Shown: positions 1-8,597, numbered from the stretch's first letter. The stretch is 64,000 bases of DNA from Pseudomonadota bacterium (GCA_016125375.1 WGLU01000008.1:124001-188000), one strand, 5' to 3'. The notes: generated by a model not told the origin, from the sequence alone. Made by a program: numbers and translations.

Positions 1-1
1 C

Positions 2-454
2 CAACTCACATGGTACCCGCAAGCCTTTGCCGGGGTCATTTTTGGCGGCTGGTCCTGCCTGATGGGTCAGGGTGCCTCCGGCGGCCTGTCGGTTGAGCTG
101 GTATTCCTGTTTCTGGCCGGCAGCTTCTGGGTTGCAGCGGTCGAGACCCTCAAGGCCGACATCAAACGCTCTCAGGACGCCGAAAAAGGTGTCAAATCCG
201 TCGCCCTTGTCATGGGCACATGGCGGATTCCGTTTATGAGCAGCTGCCTCATCGCCACGTTAGTTCTGCTGGTGCTCACGGGTATTGTCATCAGCGCGGG
301 CGGGCTGTTTTATGCAGCATTGATGGCTGCGCAGATGCTGCTGGGTACGGCGTATTACGGCATTCATCTGAACGAACACGCCGCCGCGCGGGCAACCTAT
401 GGCCGTACGGCATTGGCAGGTGCCTTGGTGGTTCTGGCATTTATGCTTTCCTGA
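2..454 (+). CDS. UbiA-family prenyltransferase, 3' part only
   Basis: This reading frame is open from the window edge to a TGA at 452, so the 5' half of the gene lies outside. The visible 150 residues are strongly hydrophobic with several membrane helices. They contain the second Asp-rich segment of the UbiA family (residues around ETLKADIKRSQDAEKGVKS, where UbiA has D-x-x-x-D followed by G-[IV]-K-S). Known family members transfer a polyprenyl chain to an aromatic or haem substrate at the inner membrane. Which substrate is used cannot be told from this half. The next gene starts 68 bases downstream on the same strand. Confidence 0.72.
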   Translation, partial: QLTWYPQAFAGVIFGGWSCLMGQGASGGLSVELVFLFLAGSFWVAAVETLKADIKRSQDAEKGVKSVALVMGTWRIPFMSSCLIATLVLLVLTGIVISAGGLFYAALMAAQMLLGTAYYGIHLNEHAAARATYGRTALAGALVVLAFMLS

Positions 455-521
455 AGGTTGCCCGCCCTGCCGCCAATGCCTATACTGGCCGGATAAGAAT
501 CCCGAGGAGATGCGCCTTATT

Positions 522-2054
522 ATGACACCTCATACCGATGCACTCGTGCGCGCCCTGTCGCAAGATAGTATCTACGCCGACGGCAAAACCCTGCCTGTCG
601 AGCATATCGAGACCCACATCTCCCACGTTTTTCTGCGCGGTGACTGGGCCTACAAGCTCAAAAAACCGGTCAATTTCGGCTTTCTGGATTTTTCCACACT
701 CGATGCCCGCAAACACTTCTGCGAAAAAGAGCTCGCCGCCAATGCCCGCTACGCACCTGAAATCTATGACAGTGTTGTGCCACTGACCTTCGACGGCACG
801 GCCTACCATCTGGGTGGTAAGGGCGAGGTTGTGGACTATGTGGTGAAAATGAAAAAATTTGACCCTACTACCGTTTTTGATGCACTGCTGGCCAAAGGCA
901 AACTGGACGAGCACATGCTCAGTGACCTGACCGACCGCGTGGTGCAGTTCCATGTTGGCGAACCGGTTGTCAAAGGCTTCTGGGCTTATGATGATGTACG
1001 CACCTTTGCGCTGGATAACGTCACCGTGCTGGAAGCAAACCCCGACATCATCCACGCCTCCGACGCCGCACGCCTGCGCGCCCTGACCGAGCAGGCCCTG
1101 CAAACCGTCAAACCGTTGATAGAACAGCGCCAAAAGACCCACGTCAAGGCGACGCACGGCGATCTTCACCTGCGCAACATCTGCCTGCTGGACGACGTGG
1201 CCATTCCCTTCGACGGTATTGAGTTCAATGACCACTTTGTGAATAACGACGTGTACGCCGACATCGCTTTCCTGATTATGGATCTCATCCAGCGCGGGCA
1301 CGAGGATCTGGCAACAGCCGTCCTGAACCGCTACCTCAAACGCGGGGATGACTTTGCAGGCCTGCCCCTGCTGAATTTGTACCTCAGCTACCGTGCCGGG
1401 GTCCGTGCCAAAGTCGCCTGCCTGCAACACGGCGGCGCCAGCGAGAACGAAAAACCCCGCCTCGCCGAAGAGGCCCGTAGCTATACAGCGGCGGCGACCC
1501 GCTTCCTGAACGGCCCCAGACAGAAGCGCCTGATTGCCATCGGCGGCCTGTCCGGCAGCGGCAAAAGCACATTGGGCAAGGAAATCGCGCATCATATCGG
1601 CGCCATTCACATTCGCTCCGATGCCGTGCGTAAGCACATCTTCGGCACACCGGTCTGGGAACGTGCCCCGCAGGAGGCCTATAGCGCGGAGATGACTGAA
1701 AAAACTTACAACGGCTTGCTAGAGCGCGCCGAACTGGCACTTGCCACCGGCCGGCCGGTTATCATCGACGCCGTCAGCGCCCGTGAAAGCGAACGCGATG
1801 CGTTGGAGAAATTCGCCCAGACCCACGGCCTTTCGTTCACCGGCATCTGGTGCCAGCTCCCGGCAGAGGAAGCCCGCAAACGCATTGCCGCGCGCCGGGG
1901 GGATATCTCCGACGCCACCGTCGACGTGTACGAAAAACAGATGCTTTATGATACAGGCCGCATCAACTGGCACCGTCTGGATACGCAGAACGGCATCCAG
2001 TCGGTTACTGACAAGGCCCTGAACATCCTCAAACTGACAGGACAACCCAGCTGA
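522..2054 (+). CDS. Bifunctional aminoglycoside-phosphotransferase-like / P-loop kinase protein
   Basis: A 510-residue two-domain protein. Residues ~1-330 have the fold signatures of phosphotransferases: the catalytic-loop motif HGDLHLRN at ~213-220 followed by a metal-binding D in IPFDGIEFND. Residues ~335-510 are a small AAA_33-type kinase with Walker A GGLSGSGKST at ~342. Proteins of this architecture are common in proteobacteria and their substrate is unknown. The ATG at 522 was chosen because GAGGAG lies 504-509, about 11 bases upstream; an earlier in-frame ATG at 399 would overlap the UbiA gene and encode a Trp/Cys-rich, implausible leader. The stop overlaps the next start by one base (TGATG), so translational coupling with pmbA is likely. 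Confidence 0.8.
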   Translation: MTPHTDALVRALSQDSIYADGKTLPVEHIETHISHVFLRGDWAYKLKKPVNFGFLDFSTLDARKHFCEKELAANARYAPEIYDSVVPLTFDGTAYHLGGKGEVVDYVVKMKKFDPTTVFDALLAKGKLDEHMLSDLTDRVVQFHVGEPVVKGFWAYDDVRTFALDNVTVLEANPDIIHASDAARLRALTEQALQTVKPLIEQRQKTHVKATHGDLHLRNICLLDDVAIPFDGIEFNDHFVNNDVYADIAFLIMDLIQRGHEDLATAVLNRYLKRGDDFAGLPLLNLYLSYRAGVRAKVACLQHGGASENEKPRLAEEARSYTAAATRFLNGPRQKRLIAIGGLSGSGKSTLGKEIAHHIGAIHIRSDAVRKHIFGTPVWERAPQEAYSAEMTEKTYNGLLERAELALATGRPVIIDAVSARESERDALEKFAQTHGLSFTGIWCQLPAEEARKRIAARRGDISDATVDVYEKQMLYDTGRINWHRLDTQNGIQSVTDKALNILKLTGQPS

Positions 2055-3406
2055 TGACCGCCGTAACTCCGCTTGAACGTGCTAAAACCCTGCTGCTTGC
2101 CGCGCAAAAGTACGGTGCCACCCATGCCGAGACCCTTTATGCCGGTGGCCGCGGCACAAGCCTGTCGTTCCTGAACGGCAAAATGGACGCGTTTGATGTG
2201 GCGGATGAAAGTGCCATCGGCCTGCGTGTGCTGATTGGCCGCAGACAAGCCGTTGCCGTAACCAGCGACCTTTCCGACACGGCACTCAACATTCTGGCGG
2301 AGCGCGTCTGCGCCATGGCGAAAGCCGCACCGGAAGATCCTTACGTCACCATCGCCGACCCCGATGCCTTTGCCCGTAACCACATGGAGCTTGCCCGCAA
2401 ACTCGAGCTGGAAGACACCGCAACCGCAACAGCCGAAGAACTGAAAACATGGGCTGCGGAACTGGAAGCCGCCACACTCAACACCAAGGGCATCAGCAAA
2501 TCAGGCGGTGCCGACGCCAGCTACGGAACAGGAACCATTCTGCTCTTGACCTCCAGCGGCTTTGAAGGAGGCTATGGCCGCACCAGCTATGGCCTTTCCA
2601 TTACAGCCCTGGCCGGCAGCGGTACCAGCATGGTCCGTGACTATGCGTATGCCAGCGCCCGCCATAAAGCCGACCTGCGCCCTGTTGCGGAAGTCGCGGC
2701 CGAGGCTGCAAGCCGTACCGTTGCCAAAGCGGGCGCCAAGCCGATGGCACTGGGCGCCGTCCCTGTTGTTTTTGACCGCCGCATCGCCAGCAGCCTGCTG
2801 GGGCATTTTGCTGGTGCCATCAATGGTGAGAGCGTTGCCCGCGGCACCAGCTTTCTGCGCGAAAAGCTGATGCAGCAAGTTTTCCCCAAAGGTGTGCGCA
2901 TCACCGATAACCCGCTGATGGTCCGCGGTCTTGCCAGCCGCCCGTTTGACGCCGAGGGTCTGCCAACAGCAGAGCTTGAGCTGGTTGCCGACGGCATCCT
3001 GCAAAGCTGGATACTGGATTTGACCAGTGCCCATCGTCTGGGCCTTAAGTCCACAGGCAGTGCCGCACGCGGCACAGGCAGCCTGCCCGGCCCCAGCCCC
3101 ACAAACCTGCTACTGCACGCCGGCAAACAAACCCCGGACGCCCTTATCGGCAGCATTGAAAAGGGTCTCCTCGTCACCGGCCTGATGGGCCACGGCGTGA
3201 ATGGCATAACCGGTGACTACTCCCGCGGTGCGGAAGGTTTTTACATCGAAAACGGCCAGATAAAACAACCCTTACAAGAGATAACCATCGCCGGAAATCT
3301 GGTCGATATGTTCGCCAATATCACTCCGGCGAATGACATTGTGTTCGACCGCGCAACCGTAACCCCCACCCTGCGGGTGGACGGGATGACCGTTGCCGGA
3401 CGGTAG
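2054..3406 (+). CDS. pmbA: TldD/PmbA family protein (TldE-like metalloprotease subunit)
   Basis: A 450-residue protein matching the PmbA/TldE family over its full length. The recognisable parts are the N-terminal AETLYAGGRGTSLSFLNG-like segment (the family's 'self-recognition' beta region) and the C-terminal block with NLLLHAGK, LLVTGLMGHGVNGITGDYSRGAEGF and ITIAGNL. In E. coli TldD and TldE form a heteromeric Zn protease that matures microcin B17 and degrades CcdA; TldE lacks the metal site. The TldD partner is not in this window. The start codon overlaps the upstream kinase gene's stop, making a two-gene operon. Confidence 0.88.
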   Translation: MTAVTPLERAKTLLLAAQKYGATHAETLYAGGRGTSLSFLNGKMDAFDVADESAIGLRVLIGRRQAVAVTSDLSDTALNILAERVCAMAKAAPEDPYVTIADPDAFARNHMELARKLELEDTATATAEELKTWAAELEAATLNTKGISKSGGADASYGTGTILLLTSSGFEGGYGRTSYGLSITALAGSGTSMVRDYAYASARHKADLRPVAEVAAEAASRTVAKAGAKPMALGAVPVVFDRRIASSLLGHFAGAINGESVARGTSFLREKLMQQVFPKGVRITDNPLMVRGLASRPFDAEGLPTAELELVADGILQSWILDLTSAHRLGLKSTGSAARGTGSLPGPSPTNLLLHAGKQTPDALIGSIEKGLLVTGLMGHGVNGITGDYSRGAEGFYIENGQIKQPLQEITIAGNLVDMFANITPANDIVFDRATVTPTLRVDGMTVAGR

Positions 3407-3412
3407 ACGCTC

Positions 3413-3441
3413 TTGCCCTGACCTGCGGCCTGTGATAGAAA
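3413..3441 (+). promoter_or_regulatory. Candidate sigma-70 promoter for the 3521 gene
   Basis: TTGCCC (3413-3418), a 17-base spacer and TAGAAA (3436-3441) precede the small membrane-protein gene. Both boxes match 4 of 6 consensus bases. This is a by-eye match only. Confidence 0.3.
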
Positions 3442-3520
3442 TAGCGCGTTTCCAATCGGCTTACAGCCTTGCTGTTTCCTGCCTCCTGCATTTTATGCAC
3501 CATCGAACGCGAGTGCAGTT

Positions 3521-3931
3521 ATGGACATTCACATCCCCTTCGACGGCGGCGCCCTGACGGCGCTGGCCGGTTATATTGCCGCCCTGGTGGTGGCTTTGCT
3601 CTATACGACCATCGGCGTCATCCTCGACCGCGACCCCAAGTCCGGCCTCTTCTACGGCCCCACAGCGGCCGGTGCGGTCGTCTGGGGTATCGTCGTCGGC
3701 CTGGCGCTGGGTGGCGGGTTCTGGATTCCTGTCGTAGCCGGCAGCCTGATGATCCTCTGGTGGATACTGGCCATCGGGCTGTTCGACAAACTGCCCGAAA
3801 AAGCCAACGACGCCATTTCCAGCATCTGGATGCTGGGCATTGCCCTGCCGAGTGCGCCGTTTCTGGCTGCGCCGTTCATCACGGCCATTGCTCTCGGCCT
3901 CATCACGGCCCTGCTGGGCTGGCTGCTCTAA
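3521..3931 (+). CDS. Small polytopic membrane protein, unknown function
   Basis: 136 residues with about four hydrophobic helices (roughly 13-34, 45-70, 71-90 and 103-135) and short Gly/Pro-containing loops. A conserved-looking D-R-D-P-K-S-G loop follows the first helix. No enzymatic motif is visible and I do not recognise a family. The ATG follows a weak Shine-Dalgarno (GAGTG). A strong terminator hairpin follows directly, so this is the last gene of its transcript. Confidence 0.6.
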   Translation: MDIHIPFDGGALTALAGYIAALVVALLYTTIGVILDRDPKSGLFYGPTAAGAVVWGIVVGLALGGGFWIPVVAGSLMILWWILAIGLFDKLPEKANDAISSIWMLGIALPSAPFLAAPFITAIALGLITALLGWLL

Positions 3932-3940
3932 CAATCGACA

Positions 3941-3968
3941 AAGCCCCGCACATCCGTGCGGGGCTTTT
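3941..3968. terminator. Bidirectional intrinsic terminator
   Basis: The inverted repeat AAGCCCCGCA ... TGCGGGGCTT is flanked by a T run on the plus side and an A run on the minus side. It sits between the convergent genes ending at 3931 and 3997. Confidence 0.85.
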
Positions 3969-3996
3969 ATCGTGGGAGGATATACCCTTTTTCGCC

Positions 3997-4872
3997 TTAA
4001 CCGACCTTGGCTGCGGTTGCGGCTTTTTCTTCTTCCAGCAGTTTCAGCGCGCGGATCATGCGGGTCATGCCGATACCACCGCCAAAGCGGGGGAAGAACT
4101 CCAGACTCAGGAACTCTTCCAGTTCGGCTTCCACACGGTCCTTGCCGAAGCGTCCGTACAGGATGTCAGCGTACATACCGCCGCTAATGGTGTGGAACAG
4201 GTCGCGCATTTCTTCCGGGTTGCAGCTGCGCTCGGCGGAGCCGATGGTTTCTACACCGTACATCAGCACGTCGATTTTGCGGGCGACGTCGCCGTCTTTG
4301 CGCATATTCCAGAACGGGCTGGTGCTGTAGGGGAAATGGGTCAGCAGGAAGGCTTTGCCCATGTCCGCGCCGATTTTGGCTTCGGTCTTGGAGCAGATGT
4401 CGGTCACGCCGTACTTGGTTGCCATGTCCTGCCAGCGGCCGTTCGGAATGTGGCCTGCGGTACCAAAACCCAGATGTTCCAGCAGTTCTTCTTCCATTTT
4501 GCGCATTTCGGTCATGTCGCCGTGGCTTTCGAACTCGAACATCGGGAAAATCAGGTCGTGACGGCCCGGCTGGGGATTCGGCTCGTTGCGGTAGCTGGTG
4601 GTCACGGTAAACACGCCCGGCAGCTCGGGATTTTTCAGCAGTTCATGCTCCAGCCACATCTGGCCGGTCTGGGGCAGCGGCCATACCTGACCTGCATAAT
4701 CAAAACCCGCGATGGTGCGCGGGTCTTCACAGGCGGCGAGAATGCTCAAACGGTTTTGGACGTGCACCTCAACAAAACCTTTGGCCAAAAAAAACTCCCG
4801 GAGACGGGAGACGGCGTTGTGAAAATCACGGGGGGCGATCATTGGGATGTTAGGGATGTTTTTTGTGGTCAT
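3997..4872 (-). CDS. Stand-alone class II aminoacyl-tRNA-synthetase-like enzyme (AsnRS/AspRS catalytic-domain paralogue)
   Basis: 291 residues that cover only a class II catalytic core. Motif 2 is visible as TSYRNEPNPQPGRHDLIFPMFEFE (residues ~92-115) and motif 3 as GGGIGMTRMIRAL (~265-277, containing the invariant Arg). There is no OB-fold or other anticodon-binding domain, so it is unlikely to charge a whole tRNA in the usual way. Known single-domain paralogues include archaeal asparagine synthetase related to AsnRS and EpmA/PoxA, which lysylates EF-P. The Asn/Asp-like motif 2 favours amino-acid or amide metabolism, but the substrate is not determined. The ATG follows AGGAG at good spacing, and that Shine-Dalgarno is overlapped by an inverted repeat described separately. 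Confidence 0.75.
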   Translation of the reverse strand: MTTKNIPNIPMIAPRDFHNAVSRLREFFLAKGFVEVHVQNRLSILAACEDPRTIAGFDYAGQVWPLPQTGQMWLEHELLKNPELPGVFTVTTSYRNEPNPQPGRHDLIFPMFEFESHGDMTEMRKMEEELLEHLGFGTAGHIPNGRWQDMATKYGVTDICSKTEAKIGADMGKAFLLTHFPYSTSPFWNMRKDGDVARKIDVLMYGVETIGSAERSCNPEEMRDLFHTISGGMYADILYGRFGKDRVEAELEEFLSLEFFPRFGGGIGMTRMIRALKLLEEEKAATAAKVG

Positions 4873-4882
4873 GGGACACTCT

Positions 4883-4914
4883 CCTGAAAGTGTTAGGGGT
4901 TTATAACTTTCAGG
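4883..4914 (-). promoter_or_regulatory. Leader inverted repeat overlapping the ribosome-binding site of the aaRS-like gene
   Basis: On the minus strand an exact 8-base inverted repeat, CCTGAAAG ... CTTTCAGG, surrounds a 16-base AU-rich loop. The second arm runs into the AGGAG Shine-Dalgarno just before the ATG at 4872. Formation of the stem would partly hide the ribosome site. Whether anything binds it is unknown. Confidence 0.45.
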
Positions 4915-4991
4915 TACCCAGAATACGTTTGCCGCGGTGCAAAAAACAATCTAGTAAATATTTTTTTTATCCTGTAGGGTTAAACTTTATT

Positions 4992-5017
4992 GCTCCGAAA
5001 ATGTTCGGAGCTTTTTT
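4992..5017 (+). terminator. Plus-strand terminator-like hairpin with no gene in front of it
   Basis: GCTCCGAA AATG TTCGGAGC followed by six T residues is a good rho-independent terminator in the plus direction. Flanking genes run on the minus strand, where the downstream side has only a poor T run. It could end a short unannotated plus-strand RNA or serve weakly for the minus gene ending at 5024. Confidence 0.55.
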
Positions 5018-5023
5018 GTGCCG

Positions 5024-5377
5024 TCACTTCTTCTGCTTGCGGGTGTAAAACCCCTGCTCCGGCAGCTCAGGCGGCGCTTCTTTGCCCTGCATATCGCGGA
5101 AACTGGTTGGGGGTGTGGGGGTTTCAAGCACGTTGGGTGTGGTGCCAAAACTGCCGCCCCAGCGACGGCGTTCCGGCTGCTTGCCCATGGCCTTGGCTTT
5201 GAGGTATGCCCATTCGTAGCGGAAGCTCTTGCGCAGGTATTTCTCGTGCTGCCAGGCAAGGCGCAGGTAGTGGAGAACCACCCCGAAAATCAGTACCTGC
5301 CAGACGGCGATACCATCATAACTGAACGCCAGTACCGCCCGGGCACCTGTCCATATCGTATCGAAGAGCGCTTCCAT
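5024..5377 (-). CDS. Small inner-membrane protein, unknown function
   Basis: 117 residues: one or two hydrophobic stretches at ~7-42 (ARAVLAFSYDGIAVWQVLIFGVVLHYL), then a basic, Trp/Tyr-containing segment and a Pro-rich, positively charged tail ending KQKK. The layout suggests a membrane anchor with a cytoplasmic tail. No known family was recognised. It lies 44 bases downstream of the hydrolase gene on the same strand and may be co-transcribed with it. Confidence 0.5.
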   Translation of the reverse strand: MEALFDTIWTGARAVLAFSYDGIAVWQVLIFGVVLHYLRLAWQHEKYLRKSFRYEWAYLKAKAMGKQPERRRWGGSFGTTPNVLETPTPPTSFRDMQGKEAPPELPEQGFYTRKQKK

Positions 5378-5421
5378 ATCCGCAAGGTAGGATTATGTCG
5401 TTCTTTTGGCAAGCCTAAAGG

Positions 5422-6189
5422 CTACCAGACAGGCAGCGAAAAAATAGCCTGTTCCATCAGCGCGAGATCGCCCTCGCGCTTGAAGCGGTGATCTGCATCC
5501 TTGACCAGTTCCACTTTTACGTCGGCACCGCCAAGTTTTTCTGCCACATCAGTGGAAAAATGCCAGGGCACCACGTCATCCGCCATACCGTGGAGCAGCC
5601 GCGCCGGGCAGGTAACCGCCGCCAGCTTGTCGCCTTCCAGCAACATGTGCCGGCGCCCCTCGTCCACAAGGGTGTAACCGATCTGCCAGATTTCGCCCTC
5701 ATCGGCGGGTTCCACACGCACACCGCTGGTTTGCCAGTCCTGCTTCTCTTCGTCACTCAGCGGGTCCCAGTACAGGCGCTCGGTAAAGTCGCAGGCGTTG
5801 GCTACCGTAACAATACCCCTCACCTTATCCGGCAGCGCATGGGCCAGCAGCAACGCCACCCAAGCGCCGGTAGACGAGCCGACAACCACAACCGGACGGT
5901 CGATATGGGCCACTACGTCCTTGGCTGCCTGCAATGCCTGGCCGATGGTAAAATCTACAAACTCGCCATCTGACGCGCCGTGGCATGGATAGTCGAACCG
6001 CACGGCCCCCAGCCCCAGCCTTGCTGCCAGCGCCATGCCATGGATGCACTTGGAGCTTTCCATCCCCGAATGCAGACCGTGCAGGAACATCAAAACGGGT
6101 TTTTGACTGTTACCGGGTACGTAATCGTAGGCAATCCGCGTGCGCAGCGTTTCACTTTGCAGCATTTTTGGGCTAGAGTTGTCAGACAT
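5422..6189 (-). CDS. Alpha/beta hydrolase, ABHD10-like
   Basis: 255 residues with the full hydrolase set. The oxyanion region HGLHSG is at ~36-41 and the nucleophile elbow GSSTG carries the catalytic Ser near residue 103. The catalytic Asp is in HGMADDVVP near 203 and the catalytic His in DADHRF near 234. The loop VRFDYPCHGASDGE and the order of motifs resemble the mitochondrial/alphaproteobacterial ABHD10 family, whose human member hydrolyses acyl-glucuronides and depalmitoylates peroxiredoxin. The substrate here is unknown. The start at 6189 is preceded by AGGAGG about 11 bases upstream; an earlier ATG at 6237 lacks such a site. The gene diverges from the glycosyltransferase at 6245. Confidence 0.8.
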   Translation of the reverse strand: MSDNSSPKMLQSETLRTRIAYDYVPGNSQKPVLMFLHGLHSGMESSKCIHGMALAARLGLGAVRFDYPCHGASDGEFVDFTIGQALQAAKDVVAHIDRPVVVVGSSTGAWVALLLAHALPDKVRGIVTVANACDFTERLYWDPLSDEEKQDWQTSGVRVEPADEGEIWQIGYTLVDEGRRHMLLEGDKLAAVTCPARLLHGMADDVVPWHFSTDVAEKLGGADVKVELVKDADHRFKREGDLALMEQAIFSLPVW

Positions 6190-6244
6190 GGGTATGCGCC
6201 CTCCTAACAGTGATGCAATAAAAACAAGAAGACCCAAACCTTAA

Positions 6245-7438
6245 ATGCCACCGGCCGACTCGTCAACCGTTGCCCCGCTGGGCACCCAGACCTGCGTTTT
6301 GCAGGTGACTGCCGCCTTGGGCGGCGAGGGCGGCGTGGAACGCGGCACACTGGAAATGGCCAACTACATCACCCAGCGCGGCTGGCGCAGCATCGTCGCC
6401 TCTGCGGGCGGTGTACTGGTGGAGGGGGTCCTGCGCGGCGGGTCCGAACATATCGAAATGCCTCTGGCCGCCAAATCCCCGGCAGCTATTTTCGCCAACG
6501 CGCTGAAGCTCAAAAACCTGATTCGCGAAAATAATGTCTCCATCGTCCATGCACGTTCCCGCGCGCCGGCATGGGCGGCCTACATGGCCTGTAAGATGAC
6601 CGGGACCCCGTTTGTGACCACATTCCACGGTACCTACGGCCTGCAAAGCCCGCTGAAAAAACACTACAACAGTGTGATGGTCAGGGGGCGCAAGGTCATT
6701 GCCATCTCCAACTTTATTGCCGAGCACATCATGCGCAATTACGGGGTGCAGCAGCACGACATTCACGTTGCCCACCGTGGCTTTGACCCCCGCGTGTTCG
6801 ACCCCGAGAAGATAGACAACGCCACCATCGAAAACCTTTGGGCACGGTGGAACATTGCCGCCCATACGCCGGTTATCGTCCTGCCGGGACGGCTGACCCG
6901 CTGGAAAGGACACGAGGCGTTTATCCGCGCCCTCGGCACCATGAAGGGCATGGCATGGCGGGCTGTTATTGTCGGCGGTTTTGACCGCAAACAGACCTTC
7001 TACTGGCAGATGCAGGAACTGACCCGCAAGCTGGGTATTGACGAACGGGTTATTTTCCACGGCTCCAGCGACAATATGCCCGCCATCTACGCCGCGGCTG
7101 ACATCGTTGTTTCCGCTTCCATTGAACCAGAAGCCTTTGGCCGGGTCGCCGTTGAGGGACAGGCCATGGGCCGCCCCGTCATCGCAACAGCCCATGGCGG
7201 CTCCCTGGAAACTGTCAAACAGGGCGAGACCGGCTGGCTGGTCAAACCTGCCGATGTGCCCGCCATGGCACTGGCACTGACCGACGCCGTCACCACCGAC
7301 TTGAAAAAGCTCCGTAAAATGGGCGAAAAAGGGCGCGAATGGGTGAGCGGTCACTTTACCACCGAGAAAATGTGCGCGGCCGAGTTTGCCACCTATCAAC
7401 AGATTCTCTCTCCTCAGGAAGCGGAGGGCGCCGCATGA
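6245..7438 (+). CDS. Glycosyltransferase family 4
   Basis: 397 residues with the GT-B two-domain pattern. The N-terminal domain has the glycine loop LGGEGGVERG near residue 26 and VHARSRAPAW. The C-terminal domain has the nucleotide-sugar site: RLTRWKGHEAF, then EPEAFGRVAVEGQAMGRPVIA with the family's E-x7-E pair at ~295-303. Members transfer a sugar from a nucleotide donor to lipopolysaccharide core, O-antigen or exopolysaccharide. The start has no clear Shine-Dalgarno and is uncertain by some residues. The stop overlaps the next gene's ATG (ATGA), so the two envelope sugar transferases are translationally coupled. Confidence 0.86.
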   Translation: MPPADSSTVAPLGTQTCVLQVTAALGGEGGVERGTLEMANYITQRGWRSIVASAGGVLVEGVLRGGSEHIEMPLAAKSPAAIFANALKLKNLIRENNVSIVHARSRAPAWAAYMACKMTGTPFVTTFHGTYGLQSPLKKHYNSVMVRGRKVIAISNFIAEHIMRNYGVQQHDIHVAHRGFDPRVFDPEKIDNATIENLWARWNIAAHTPVIVLPGRLTRWKGHEAFIRALGTMKGMAWRAVIVGGFDRKQTFYWQMQELTRKLGIDERVIFHGSSDNMPAIYAAADIVVSASIEPEAFGRVAVEGQAMGRPVIATAHGGSLETVKQGETGWLVKPADVPAMALALTDAVTTDLKKLRKMGEKGREWVSGHFTTEKMCAAEFATYQQILSPQEAEGAA

Positions 7439-8337
7439 ACCGCGTGCTGGTTATCAAACTTGGCGCACTGGGCGATTTTGTACAGGCTACAGGTGCCTTT
7501 GCAGATATTCGCGCCCACTGCAAAGGGGCACACATCACTTTGCTGACCACCAAAGCCATGCTGCCGCTGGCAGCAAGTGCGCCGTTTTTTGACGCCATCG
7601 CCATCGATGAGCGCCGTCCATTCTGGGACGTGCCCTACCTCATGCGCCTGCGGAGCAAATTGCAAGGGTTCAAGGACGTCATCGACCTCCAGACCAACAG
7701 CCGTACAGGCTGGTACTTCTGGCTGGCCGGCAGACCCAACTGGTCGGGCATCGCCAGCGGATGCAGCCACCCGCACAGCAACCCCAACCGCAACGCCATG
7801 CACACCATCGACCGGCTGGCAGAACAGCTGGAAATGGCGGGCATCGATGCTACACACGCGCCCGACGTGCGCTACGCGGCGGAAGACAGCCGCGAGCTGC
7901 TCAAAAACCATGACCTGAAAAACTTTGTCGCCCTTATCCCCGGCGGCAGCGCCGGCAGGCCGGAAAAGCGCTGGCCGCACTTTGCCGAACTGGCAGCCCT
8001 CATCAAAGCAAAAGGCTATCAGGTTGCCCTTATCGGCGGTCCTGACGAGGCAGACCTCATCCGCGACCTGAGTGTTGCCACCGGTGCCTACAACCTGTGC
8101 GGCAAAACCAGCATCAACCAGCTTGTAGACATGTTTCCCCGTGCCAGATACGTCATCGGCAACGATACAGGACCCATGCACATTGCCGCAGCAGCAGGGG
8201 CAAAGGGAGCCGTTCTTTTCGGCAGCGGCAGCAATCCGGCACTATGTGCGCCGCGCAGTAAACATATCGCTGTTTTGCAGGCGCCTGATATTCGCACCAT
8301 TACCCCGCAAAGCGTTCTTGAAACCCTTAAACTGTAG
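7435..8337 (+). CDS. Glycosyltransferase family 9 (heptosyltransferase-like)
   Basis: 300 residues. The N-terminus RVLVIKLGALGDFVQATGA is the typical GT9 opening. The C-terminal donor site is GGSAGRPEKRWP, LIGGPDEADLI and GNDTGPMHIAAAAG, as in WaaC/WaaF/RfaQ heptosyltransferases. The likely role is adding heptose or another ADP-sugar to lipopolysaccharide core at the inner membrane. The start at 7435 overlaps the GT4 stop by four bases; an in-frame start at 7339 would overlap the upstream gene by 100 bases without reason. Confidence 0.87.
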   Translation: MNRVLVIKLGALGDFVQATGAFADIRAHCKGAHITLLTTKAMLPLAASAPFFDAIAIDERRPFWDVPYLMRLRSKLQGFKDVIDLQTNSRTGWYFWLAGRPNWSGIASGCSHPHSNPNRNAMHTIDRLAEQLEMAGIDATHAPDVRYAAEDSRELLKNHDLKNFVALIPGGSAGRPEKRWPHFAELAALIKAKGYQVALIGGPDEADLIRDLSVATGAYNLCGKTSINQLVDMFPRARYVIGNDTGPMHIAAAAGAKGAVLFGSGSNPALCAPRSKHIAVLQAPDIRTITPQSVLETLKL

Positions 8338-8348
8338 GAGCTGTCCCC

Positions 8349-8582
8349 ATGCGTTTTGTTGCCGCCCTTTGTTTGCCCGCCCTGCTTGGTGGCTGTGTTG
8401 TTGCCGACTTCAAGACCGGCAAACTTTATAAACCGAGCACCTACGCATCAATCCAGCAGTGCAACGGCCAGAGCCATACCCGCCGCATCATGAACCAGAA
8501 CGGAATTAACGAGGATTACATGATGGCCGACTGTGACGGCATCCCCCCCTACCAACCTGCCCAAAGACTCGAAGGCCGCTGA
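8349..8582 (+). CDS. Small putative lipoprotein
   Basis: 77 residues: a short hydrophobic signal and a lipobox LLGGC with Cys at residue 16. The rest is a polar mature part with two further Cys residues (QQCNGQ and MADCDG) that could form a disulphide. It starts 11 bases after the GT9 gene with a good AGGAG site, so it belongs to the same transcript, and it ends inside the terminator hairpin. Function unknown; an outer-membrane location is inferred from the lipobox. Confidence 0.65.
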   Translation: MRFVAALCLPALLGGCVVADFKTGKLYKPSTYASIQQCNGQSHTRRIMNQNGINEDYMMADCDGIPPYQPAQRLEGR

Positions 8583-8597
8583 AATCGCGGCCTTTTT
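8572..8597 (+). terminator. Intrinsic terminator of the GT4-GT9-lipoprotein operon
   Basis: AAGGCCGC ... GCGGCCTT followed by TTT. The lipoprotein stop codon lies in the loop. Confidence 0.82.

Noticed and set aside
3469-4887. 472-codon plus-strand frame across the terminator at 3941
   Set aside because: It runs through a terminator and antisense to the aaRS-like gene; no coherent domain.
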